Shown here: positions 1 to 6,152 of the stretch, in pieces
Position numbering within the stretch: position 1 is the stretch's first letter
How the letters are laid out: every line of letters starts with the position of its first letter
NCBI RefSeq assembly: GCF_937900395.1
Contig: NZ_CALCDX010000131.1
Location: 1-6,543 of the forward strand
From: an uncultured Caulobacter sp.
GTDB lineage: Bacteria; Pseudomonadota; Alphaproteobacteria; Caulobacterales; Caulobacteraceae
Direction: 5' to 3'
DNA: 6,543 bases
Made by a program: the position numbers and the translations under genes
Notes under the pieces: model-generated
Database searches by the model: none
What the model saw: the letters and a program-made list of their open reading frames with translations, nothing else
Told to the model about the DNA's origin: nothing

Positions 1-8
1 CTCCGTCA

Positions 9-51
9 CGATGCTCCGCATCGCGCCACCTCCCCCGCTTCGCGGGTGAGG
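9..51. repeat. REP-like double palindrome upstream of the sulfotransferase gene
   Basis: Two hairpins stand back to back. The first is a perfect 6-bp stem (9-14 with 18-23) around a TCC loop. The second is a 10-position stem (29-38 with 42-51) around a TTC loop, with one C/T mismatch at 33/47. Paired short GC-rich palindromes between genes are typical of REP-family elements in high-GC Proteobacteria, and this style (CCTCCCCCGC / GCGGG-GAGG) looks familiar from Caulobacter intergenic DNA. That is recognition from memory; the copy number cannot be counted here. The element may begin before base 9, near or beyond the left edge. It might also act as a terminator or mRNA-stabilising hairpin for an upstream gene, but no T-run follows it. 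Confidence 0.6.
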
Positions 52-59
52 AGGAAGGA
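48..59 (+). promoter_or_regulatory. Strong Shine-Dalgarno that favours the TTG start at 63
   Basis: The purine run GAGGAGGAAGGA ends three bases before the TTG at 63. Its GGAGG core at 50-54 lies 8 bases from that codon, an ideal spacing. The next in-frame start, ATG at 99, is preceded only by pyrimidine-rich sequence with no Shine-Dalgarno. The run overlaps the 3' arm of the preceding palindrome (42-51), so folding of that hairpin could partly hide the site. Confidence 0.6.
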
Positions 60-62
60 CAA

Positions 63-2117
63 TTGACACCCCCGCCCTCCGCCCGCTCTCCTCGCGCCAT
101 GACGACCACGACCGCTCCCGCCGCCAGCCTCGCCGACGCGTTCGCCAACGCCGAGCGGCTGCTGGAGAGCGATCCGCGTCTCGCCGTCGAGCAGGCGCGG
201 GCGATCCTGGAGGTCGTGCCGCGCCACGCCGACACCACGCGCCTGCTGGCGACCGCCCTGCGTCTGTCGGGCGAGGTTCAAGCGGCGCTGGAAACCGTCG
301 CCCCCCTCGCCAAGGCGATTCCCAACCTGCCGCTGGCCCAGCTGGAGCTGGGCCTCTGCCTGGAGCGCCTGGGCCGCACGGCCGAGGCGGCGCAGGCCTT
401 TGATCGGGCCAGCGCCTTGGAGCCGCGCCTCTCTGAAGCCTGGCGCGGCCTCTCCGAGAGCCTGTCCCTGCTGGGCGACGAGGCCGGCGCCGAGCGGGCC
501 CTGGCCCGGCAGTTGCGCGCCTCGACCCGTGATCCGCTGCTGGTCGAGGCCGCTACGGCGCTGGGCGAGGATCGCCTGGGCGAGGCCGAGCGCCTGCTGC
601 GCGAGCGGCTGAAGGCCGATCCCGCCGACGTCGCCGCCATCCGCATGCTGGCCGAGACCGGCGCGCGCCTGGGCCGCTACGCCGACGCCGAAGCCCTGCT
701 GACCCGCTGCCTGGAGCTGGCCCCGAACTTCGCCGCCGCCCGCCACAACCTGGCGACCATGCTCTACCGTCAGAGCAAGAACCAGGAGGCGCTGGCCGAG
801 ATCGAGCGCCTGACCGACAAGGACCCGCGCCATCCGGGCTACGCCAACCTGCGCGCCGCGATCCTGGCGCGGCTCGGGGAGTACGAGCAGGCCATCGCCG
901 TCTGCGAGCGGATGCTGGCCGACTATCCCAACCAGCCCAAGGGCTGGATGAGCTATGGCCACGCGCTGAAGACCGTGGGGCGCCAGGCCGACTCGATCGC
1001 CGCCTACCGCAAGGCGCTGGACCAGGCGCCGACCCTGGGCGAGGCGTGGTGGAGCCTGGCCAATCTCAAGACCGTCAAGTTCGGCCCCGAGGACGTCGCG
1101 GCCATGACCGCCGCGCTCGACGTGCCCGGCCTGTCGGACGACGACCGGCTGCACCTTCACTACGCCCTGGGCAAGGCGCACGAGGACGCCGAAGCGTGGA
1201 ACGCCTCGTTCGCCCACTACGCCGCCGGCGCGGCGATCCGCCGGAAGCAGCTGGACTATGATCCCGAGGAGAACGTCGCCGAGACCGCGCGGACCAAGGC
1301 GGTGTTCACGCCGGCCTTCCTGGCGGCGCGGGCGGGGCAGGGGGCGGGGGCGCCCGATCCGATCTTCATCGTCGGCCTGCCGCGCGCCGGCTCGACCCTG
1401 ATCGAGCAGATCCTGGCCAGCCACTCGTTGGTCGAGGGCACGATGGAGCTGCCCGACCTGATCGTCATGGCGCGGCGCCTGGGCGGCAAGACGGCCCACC
1501 GCGCCGAGTCCCGCTATCCCGAGGTGCTGGCCGAGCTGTCGCCCGACCAGCTGCGGGAGCTCGGCGAAGAGTTCATCGAGCGCACCCGCGTCCAGCGCAA
1601 GACGGACAAGCCGTTCTTCATCGACAAGATGCCGAACAACTTCGCGCACGCGGGCTTCATCCACCTGATCCTGCCCAACGCCAAGATCATCGACGCGCGC
1701 CGTCATCCGCTGGGCTGCTGCTTCTCGGGCTTCAAGCAGCACTTCGCGCGGGGGCAGGCGTTCAGCTACGACCTGACCGACATCGGCCGCTACTACGCCG
1801 ACTACGTCGAGCTGATGGCGCACTTCGACGCCGTGCTGCCGGGCCGCGTCCATCGGGTCATCTACGAGGCGATGATCGCCGATCCCGAGGCCGAGATCCG
1901 CGCCCTGCTCGCCCATTGCGGCCTGCCGTTCGAGGACGCCTGCCTGACGCCGCACAAGACCGAGCGCGCCGTGCGGACCGCCAGTTCAGAGCAGGTGCGG
2001 CGGCCGATCTTCAAGGACGCTGTCGAGCACTGGCAGAAGTTCGAATCGCATCTGGGGCCCCTCAAGCAGGCGTTGGGGCCGGTGCTCGACGCCTATCCGG
2101 ATGCGCCCGTTATTTGA
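63..2117 (+). CDS. TPR-repeat sulfotransferase family protein
   Basis: A 684-residue protein with no signal peptide or membrane segment, so probably cytoplasmic. The N-terminal half is made of tetratricopeptide repeats, about seven units over residues 55-326 plus a degenerate one to about 352. These are protein-interaction scaffolds. The C-terminal half (about 430-670) is a PAPS-dependent sulfotransferase domain of the Sulfotransfer_3 / tyrosylprotein-sulfotransferase-like type. It has a 5'-phosphosulfate loop GLPRAGST (438-445), a glutamate E462 placed like the catalytic base of tyrosylprotein sulfotransferases, FIDKMPNN (519-526), and a 3'-phosphate-binding segment from R547 to S555. The late motif RAVRTAS..QVR typical of the family is also present. 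The enzyme should transfer sulfate from PAPS to a hydroxyl or amine acceptor; the acceptor is unknown. I chose TTG at 63 for its Shine-Dalgarno. ATG at 99 (672 residues) is the alternative and removes only a low-complexity leader. The gene ends 132 bases before the TonB receptor gene with no terminator between, so co-transcription is plausible. Confidence 0.9.
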   Translation: MTPPPSARSPRAMTTTTAPAASLADAFANAERLLESDPRLAVEQARAILEVVPRHADTTRLLATALRLSGEVQAALETVAPLAKAIPNLPLAQLELGLCLERLGRTAEAAQAFDRASALEPRLSEAWRGLSESLSLLGDEAGAERALARQLRASTRDPLLVEAATALGEDRLGEAERLLRERLKADPADVAAIRMLAETGARLGRYADAEALLTRCLELAPNFAAARHNLATMLYRQSKNQEALAEIERLTDKDPRHPGYANLRAAILARLGEYEQAIAVCERMLADYPNQPKGWMSYGHALKTVGRQADSIAAYRKALDQAPTLGEAWWSLANLKTVKFGPEDVAAMTAALDVPGLSDDDRLHLHYALGKAHEDAEAWNASFAHYAAGAAIRRKQLDYDPEENVAETARTKAVFTPAFLAARAGQGAGAPDPIFIVGLPRAGSTLIEQILASHSLVEGTMELPDLIVMARRLGGKTAHRAESRYPEVLAELSPDQLRELGEEFIERTRVQRKTDKPFFIDKMPNNFAHAGFIHLILPNAKIIDARRHPLGCCFSGFKQHFARGQAFSYDLTDIGRYYADYVELMAHFDAVLPGRVHRVIYEAMIADPEAEIRALLAHCGLPFEDACLTPHKTERAVRTASSEQVRRPIFKDAVEHWQKFESHLGPLKQALGPVLDAYPDAPVI

Positions 2118-2249
2118 CCATCTGTCGCGGTTCTTGCCATTTCTGCAACAGTCGCCGGAATTGACGCCGGACCGCAATTTCCAACCTTGCCGGACTCTTG
2201 GGCGCGGGTCGAACATCGTTCCCTCAAATGGGGTGAGGGGGAGTGGACC
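2118..2249 (+). other. Intergenic leader of the TonB receptor gene
   Basis: No terminator hairpin with a T-run is visible, so readthrough from the sulfotransferase gene is possible. TTGACC (2114-2119) and TTGACG (2161-2166) resemble -35 boxes, but neither has a convincing -10 box at normal distance; GCAATTTC at 2174-2181 is too close to the second. The leader holds one GANTC site (GACTC, 2193-2197), the CcrM methylation target in Caulobacterales. It also holds three similar 7-mers, CGCCGGA at 2153 and 2165 and TGCCGGA at 2188. Confidence 0.4.
2236..2242 (+). promoter_or_regulatory. Shine-Dalgarno deciding the ATG start at 2250
   Basis: The purine-rich run ending in GGGGGAG at 2236-2242 lies 7 bases before ATG 2250. 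An in-frame TTG at 2187 would add 21 residues with charged and aromatic character in front of the signal peptide and has no such site, so 2250 is preferred. Confidence 0.7.
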
Positions 2250-4619
2250 ATGGCGTCGGGATTGCTGCGTTCGAGAAAGGTTGGCGCCTATTCGGCGGCT
2301 CTGCTGGCTTCGACCATGATGACGGGGCTGGCCCATGCGCAAAGCCAGGCCGCGCAAAGCGCCACCGCTCTGGAAGAGGTGGTCGTCACTGCCCAGAAGC
2401 GCTCGGAAAACCTGCAGGACGTGCCGGTCAGCATCCAGGCCCTGGGCGGCGAGAAGCTTGAGCAGCTGCAAGTCGGCGCCTTCGTCGACTATGTGAAGTA
2501 CCTTCCCAGCGTGTCGTTCACGACCAGCGGCCCGGGCTTTGGCCAGGTCTATATGCGCGGCGTCGCCAGCGGCGGCGACGGCAACCACTCGGGCTCCCTG
2601 CCCAGCGTCGGCGTCTATCTGGACGAGCAGCCGGTCACGACCATCCAGGGCGCCCTGGACATCCACGTCTACGACGTCGCCCGGGTCGAGGCCCTGGCGG
2701 GTCCGCAAGGCACGCTGTACGGCGCCAGCTCCCAGGCCGGCACGCTGCGCATCATCACCAACAAGCCCACCTCGACCGGCTTCAAGGCCGGCGTCGATCT
2801 GGAGCTGAACCAGGTGGATCACGGCGGGACCGGCCACACGCTGGAAGGCTTCGTCAATATGCCGCTGTCGGACAAGATCGCGGTCCGCCTGGTGGGCTGG
2901 GACGTGCGCGACGCGGGCTATATCGACAACGTCGCCGGCTCGCGCACCTACACCCGCGGCGACGACGACCCAACCAACGACGTCACCATCTTCAACAAGG
3001 CCCGGGTCAAGGACGACTACAACACCGTCTACACCCAGGGCGGCCGCGCGGCCCTGCGCATCGAGCTGGACGACAACTGGGTGGTCACGCCCCAGGTCAT
3101 GGGTCAGGTGCAGAAGGTGGGCGGCCTGTTCGCCTATGACCCCAAGGTCGGCGACCTGAAGGTCACCCACTTCTATCCGGAGAGCAGCAAGGACAAGTGG
3201 GTCCAGGCGGCCATGACCATCGAGGGGCAGGTCGCCAATCTCGACGTCACCTATTCGGGCTCGTATCTGAAGCGCAACGACGTCGTCAATTCGGACTACA
3301 CTGACTACTCGTACTTCTACGATCAGCTGGGCTCGGGCTTCGCCTGGACCGACAACGCCGGCAACCTGGTCAATCCCTCGCAGTACATCCAGGGCAAGGA
3401 CCGCTACCGCAAGGAAAGCCACGAGATCCGGATCGCCTCGCCGCAGGACCAGAAGCTGCGGTTCGTGGTCGGCGGCTTCTACCAGAAGCAGAAGCACAAC
3501 ATCTTCCAGAACTACAAGATCGACGGCCTGGGCAGCGACATCTCGGTGCCGGGCTATACGGGCACCATCTGGCTGACCAAGCAGAACCGCGTCGATCGCG
3601 ACAAGGCCGTGTTCGGTCAGGCCGAGTACGACATCACCGACAAGCTGATGCTGACCGCCGGCATCCGCTTCTTCAAGGCGCACAACACGCTGGTCGGCTT
3701 CTACGGCTACGGCGCGGGCTACGGCTCGACCGGCGAGCGGGCGTGCTTCAAGGGGCCGGTGGTCGCCGGCTCGCCCTGCACGAACCTCGATAAGGGCGTC
3801 AAGGAGAGCGGCAACGTTCCCAAGGTGACGCTGACCTACAAGATCGACGGCGACAAGCTGGTCTACGCCACCTACTCCAAGGGCTTCCGGCCGGGCGGCA
3901 TCAACCGGCGCAGCACCCTGCCGCCGTACCAGGCCGACTATCTGAAGAACTACGAAGCCGGCTGGAAGACCACCTGGTTCAACAACAGCTTCCGCTGGAA
4001 CGGCGCGGTCTATCTGGAGGACTGGAAGAACTTCCAGTTCTCGATCCTCGGCGCCAACGGCCTCACCGAGATCAAGAACGCCAACCAGGCCCGCATCAAG
4101 GGCGTGGAAAGCGACGTCACCTGGGTTCCGGCCCGCGGCCTGACGATCAACGCCTCGGCCGCCTATACCGACGCCAAGCTGAGCGCGAACTATTGCGGTT
4201 TCACCGACAGCGCGGGCAACCCGATCACCCAGTGCGCCTCGCCCCAGGCGCCGGATGGCCAGGTCCTGCCGGTGACGCCGAAGTTCAAGAGCAATGTCAC
4301 CGTCCGCTACGACTTCAATCTGGGCGACTGGGACGCCTTCGCCCAGGGCTCGTACGTCGGCCAGACCAGCAACTGGACCGATCTGCGGACGCTGGAGCGC
4401 GGCCTGATCGGCAAGCAGCCGCGCTATTCCACGGTCGATCTCTCGACGGGCATCGACAAGGACGGTCTGTCGTTGTCGCTCTATCTGAAGAATATCTTCG
4501 ACAAGCGCGCCAGCCTGAACCGCTACGCCGAGTGCGCCGAAAGCCTCTGCTATCCGATGACCTACATCGTGCCCAACCAGCCCCGGACCTTGGGGATCAA
4601 GCTGGGCAAGCAGTTCTAG
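2250..4619 (+). CDS. TonB-dependent outer-membrane receptor
   Basis: A complete 789-residue receptor that imports a scarce ligand (siderophore, haem, vitamin or oligosaccharide; not identifiable here) across the outer membrane using TonB-ExbB-ExbD energy. Residues 1-30 form a Sec signal peptide: basic RSRK at 7-10, a hydrophobic core, and an Ala-His-Ala cleavage site. A TonB box follows at 42-51 (EEVVVTAQKR). The plug runs from about 55 to 173, with the VPVSIQAL start and a PQGTLYGASSQAGTLRIIT segment typical of one large alphaproteobacterial subgroup. The rest (about 180-789) is the 22-strand barrel, ending in the terminal phenylalanine recognised by the BAM complex. There is no N-terminal signalling domain and no anti-sigma/sigma pair nearby, so it is not a FecA-type transducer. 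All six cysteines fall in three close pairs (499/510, 649/662, 762/767), probably loop disulfides. The gene follows the TPR-sulfotransferase and is closed by a strong terminator. Confidence 0.95.
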   Translation: MASGLLRSRKVGAYSAALLASTMMTGLAHAQSQAAQSATALEEVVVTAQKRSENLQDVPVSIQALGGEKLEQLQVGAFVDYVKYLPSVSFTTSGPGFGQVYMRGVASGGDGNHSGSLPSVGVYLDEQPVTTIQGALDIHVYDVARVEALAGPQGTLYGASSQAGTLRIITNKPTSTGFKAGVDLELNQVDHGGTGHTLEGFVNMPLSDKIAVRLVGWDVRDAGYIDNVAGSRTYTRGDDDPTNDVTIFNKARVKDDYNTVYTQGGRAALRIELDDNWVVTPQVMGQVQKVGGLFAYDPKVGDLKVTHFYPESSKDKWVQAAMTIEGQVANLDVTYSGSYLKRNDVVNSDYTDYSYFYDQLGSGFAWTDNAGNLVNPSQYIQGKDRYRKESHEIRIASPQDQKLRFVVGGFYQKQKHNIFQNYKIDGLGSDISVPGYTGTIWLTKQNRVDRDKAVFGQAEYDITDKLMLTAGIRFFKAHNTLVGFYGYGAGYGSTGERACFKGPVVAGSPCTNLDKGVKESGNVPKVTLTYKIDGDKLVYATYSKGFRPGGINRRSTLPPYQADYLKNYEAGWKTTWFNNSFRWNGAVYLEDWKNFQFSILGANGLTEIKNANQARIKGVESDVTWVPARGLTINASAAYTDAKLSANYCGFTDSAGNPITQCASPQAPDGQVLPVTPKFKSNVTVRYDFNLGDWDAFAQGSYVGQTSNWTDLRTLERGLIGKQPRYSTVDLSTGIDKDGLSLSLYLKNIFDKRASLNRYAECAESLCYPMTYIVPNQPRTLGIKLGKQF

Positions 4620-4637
4620 TTCAAGGTGGGAAAGACG

Positions 4638-4667
4638 AAGGGGCGGTCCGGAAGGCCGCCCCTTTTT
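4638..4667 (+). terminator. Rho-independent terminator of the TonB receptor gene
   Basis: A perfect 9-bp stem pairs AAGGGGCGG (4638-4646) with CCGCCCCTT (4656-4664) around a 9-base loop. A run of five T (4663-4667) follows, its first two bases also forming the base of the stem. It begins 18 bases after the receptor stop codon. The A-tract on the left arm is only two bases, so it is probably efficient mainly in the + direction. Confidence 0.9.
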
Positions 4668-4694
4668 CGTTCGCCTTCGCCACGCCCTTCTTCC

Positions 4695-4720
4695 GATCTC
4701 CCCGGCGCATGCCGGGCCAG
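4695..4720 (-). repeat. REP element, copy 1 (inverted relative to copy 2)
   Basis: The core is CCCGGC (4701-4706), loop GCAT, GCCGGG (4711-4716). Read on the minus strand, the 26 bases align with copy 2 at 4792-4819 with 24 identities, two mismatches and a 2-base gap. The pattern, CTGG followed by a CCGGCAT..GCCGG palindrome, is the common REP style of many high-GC Proteobacteria. Confidence 0.7.
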
Positions 4721-4791
4721 TTTCATCCGGAGCGTTTGAAGTTGATGCGCCGCTTTTTCGCGCTCAAGCCCGCCCCCCTGTCGGGTTCGGT

Positions 4792-4819
4792 CTGGACCCC
4801 GGCATTCGCCGGGGAGGTC
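4792..4819 (+). repeat. REP element, copy 2, directly before the permease start
   Basis: A perfect 7-bp stem pairs CCCCGGC (4797-4803) with GCCGGGG (4808-4814) around loop ATTC, preceded by CTGGA. It matches copy 1 on the opposite strand almost base for base. Its right flank GGGGAGG (4811-4817) is the only purine-rich stretch resembling a ribosome binding site for the gene that starts at 4831, but the 13-base spacing is longer than usual. Confidence 0.75.
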
Positions 4820-4830
4820 GGACTTCTGGA

Positions 4831-6150
4831 ATGACCAAGCCGACCGCCAAACCCCTCGGCCTCTGGATGTGCGTGGCGCTGGTCGTGGGCAACATGATCG
4901 GCTCGGGCGTGTTCATGCTGCCCGCCTCGCTGGCGCCCTACGGCTGGAACGCGGTGATCGCCTGGCTGATCACCATCGGCGGCGCCCTTTGCCTGGCCCT
5001 GGTGTTCGCGCGGCTGGCGCACGCCTTCCCCCGGCCCGGCGGCCCCTTCGTCTATACCGAGGAGGCCTTCGGCCGTCCGGCCGGCTTCATGGTCGCCTGG
5101 TCGTACTGGATCTCGGTCTGGGTGGCGAACGCGGCGATCGCCATCGCCAGCGTCAGCTACGCCAGCGTTTTCTTCCCGGCCCTGGCGAAGACGCCGGGCC
5201 TGGCCGCCCTGGTCACGGTCGCGGTGCTGTGGGCCGTTACGGCCATCAACTGCGTCGGCGCCCGGGCGGCCGGCTGGACCCAGCTGCTGACCACGATCCT
5301 CAAGCTCATGCCCCTGGCGGCCGTGGCCGCGCTGGCCGGCCTGATCCTGTTGCGCAAGGGGCCGGCCGCGATCGCGCCGTTCGAGCCCTCGGCCCTGTCC
5401 GGCGGCGGCGTCACCGCGGCGGCCGCCCTGACCCTGTGGGCCCTGCTGGGCGTGGAGTCGGCGACCATTCCCGCCGAGCAGGTCGATCGGCCCGAGCGCA
5501 ACATCCCGCGCGCCACCCTGCTGGGCACGGCGGTCGCCGGCTTCGTCTATCTGATCGTCTCGGCCGGGGTTCTGCTGCTGACGCCGGTCTCGGTGCTGAA
5601 GGGGTCCAATGCGCCGCTGGTGGACTTCGTGGCCTATCACGGCGGCGGCGACCTGCGGCTGGTCCTGGCCGCCTTCGCCGCGATCAGCGCCCTGGGGGCC
5701 TTGAACGGCTGGGTGCTGCTGCAGGGCGAAATGCCGGCGGCCATGGCGCGCGAGGGCGTGTTTCCGGCCTGGTTCGGCAAGACCTCGGCCAACGGAACGC
5801 CCGTGCGGGCGCATCTGGTCTCCAGCGGCCTGGTGACCGTCCTGGTGCTGATGAACTACGCCAAGTCGATGGCCGACGCCTTCACCTTCATGGCCCTGCT
5901 GGCCACGGCCTCGTGCCTGTTCGCCTACCTCTCCTCCGCCCTGGCGGTGTTGAAGCTGGGGCGCGAGGGGCGGATGCCATTGTCGCCGTCCCTGACCGTG
6001 GTGGCGATCCTGGCGGCGGTCTACTCGGTCTGGACCTTCTACGGCGCGGGCTGGTCGGTGACCTTCTGGGGGGTGGCTCTGATGGTCGCCGGCGCGCCCA
6101 TCTATCTGCTGATGCGGCGGGCGCGTCGGCGCGGTGCGGAGACCTCTTGA
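4831..6150 (+). CDS. APC-superfamily amino acid transporter, AdiC-like (APA family)
   Basis: A 439-residue inner-membrane protein of about 12 hydrophobic helices with a basic C-terminal tail, close to the 445 residues of E. coli AdiC. It aligns with AdiC from memory almost collinearly. Helix 1 carries GNMIGSG, with N21 and S25 matching AdiC N22 and S26. Y92 and N100 match Y93 and N101. LWALLGVES carries W203 and E209, matching the substrate-stacking W202 and pH-sensing E208. W294 matches the gate residue W293. Family knowledge makes it an exchanger or importer of an amino acid or amine; the pocket suggests a cationic substrate, but AdiC's A96 and C97 are S95 and V96 here. No arginine or lysine decarboxylase is visible, so an acid-resistance role is not supported. 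Leu9-Gly10 aligns with the AdiC helix-1 start, so ATG 4831 is preferred over ATG 4867. The stop codon overlaps the start of the next gene, which suggests an operon. Confidence 0.9.
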   Translation: MTKPTAKPLGLWMCVALVVGNMIGSGVFMLPASLAPYGWNAVIAWLITIGGALCLALVFARLAHAFPRPGGPFVYTEEAFGRPAGFMVAWSYWISVWVANAAIAIASVSYASVFFPALAKTPGLAALVTVAVLWAVTAINCVGARAAGWTQLLTTILKLMPLAAVAALAGLILLRKGPAAIAPFEPSALSGGGVTAAAALTLWALLGVESATIPAEQVDRPERNIPRATLLGTAVAGFVYLIVSAGVLLLTPVSVLKGSNAPLVDFVAYHGGGDLRLVLAAFAAISALGALNGWVLLQGEMPAAMAREGVFPAWFGKTSANGTPVRAHLVSSGLVTVLVLMNYAKSMADAFTFMALLATASCLFAYLSSALAVLKLGREGRMPLSPSLTVVAILAAVYSVWTFYGAGWSVTFWGVALMVAGAPIYLLMRRARRRGAETS

Positions 6151-6152
6151 TG
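6138..6152 (+). promoter_or_regulatory. Ribosome binding site and TGATG stop-start overlap
   Basis: GGAGA at 6138-6142 lies 7 bases before ATG 6150. The permease stop TGA (6148-6150) shares its A with this ATG. Such an arrangement usually means translational coupling, so the transporter and the amidohydrolase should be made together. Confidence 0.7.

Larger units (their letters stand above)
4620..4830. other. Spacer with terminator and inverted REP pair, no gene
   Basis: This 211-base region separates the receptor gene from the permease gene. It contains the terminator at 4638-4667, two inverted REP elements (4695-4720 and 4792-4819), and a 71-base stretch between them. A + strand reading frame crosses the region out of frame with the receptor, but it lacks its own start site and any recognisable protein character. 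I found no convincing -35/-10 pair for the permease gene, although a promoter is expected between the terminator and 4831. Confidence 0.6.

Noticed and set aside
63..68. TTGACA, a perfect -35 consensus
   Set aside because: No -10 box is visible 16-18 bases further on (CT-rich sequence). It lies at the likely start codon, so the match is probably chance.
6..1955. Long antisense open frame of 649 codons opposite the sulfotransferase gene
   Set aside because: In high-GC DNA the complement of a strongly G/C-biased gene often stays open. The translation is rich in Arg, Gly, Gln, Val and Leu with no recognisable domain, while the + strand carries clear family motifs throughout.
2187..2249. Upstream TTG start for the receptor (21 extra residues)
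   Set aside because: It would place a polar, charged stretch before a well-formed signal peptide and lacks a ribosome binding site. ATG 2250 has one at 7 bases.
1986..3683. Antisense open frame of 565 codons opposite the receptor gene
   Set aside because: It spans two real genes and their intergenic gap and has no domain character. It is the same high-GC shadow effect.
4736..4747. TTGAAG and TTGATG as possible -35 boxes for the permease gene
   Set aside because: No plausible -10 sequence follows at the right spacing; the region there is a C-rich run.
4193..4834. + strand open frame crossing from the end of the receptor into the spacer
   Set aside because: It is out of frame with the receptor over most of its length, reads through the terminator and both REP elements, and has no Shine-Dalgarno or protein similarity.
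4723..5814. Antisense open frame of 363 codons opposite the permease gene
   Set aside because: Its translation is low-complexity Gly/Gln/Arg/Asp-rich, and the + strand frame encodes an unmistakable APC transporter.
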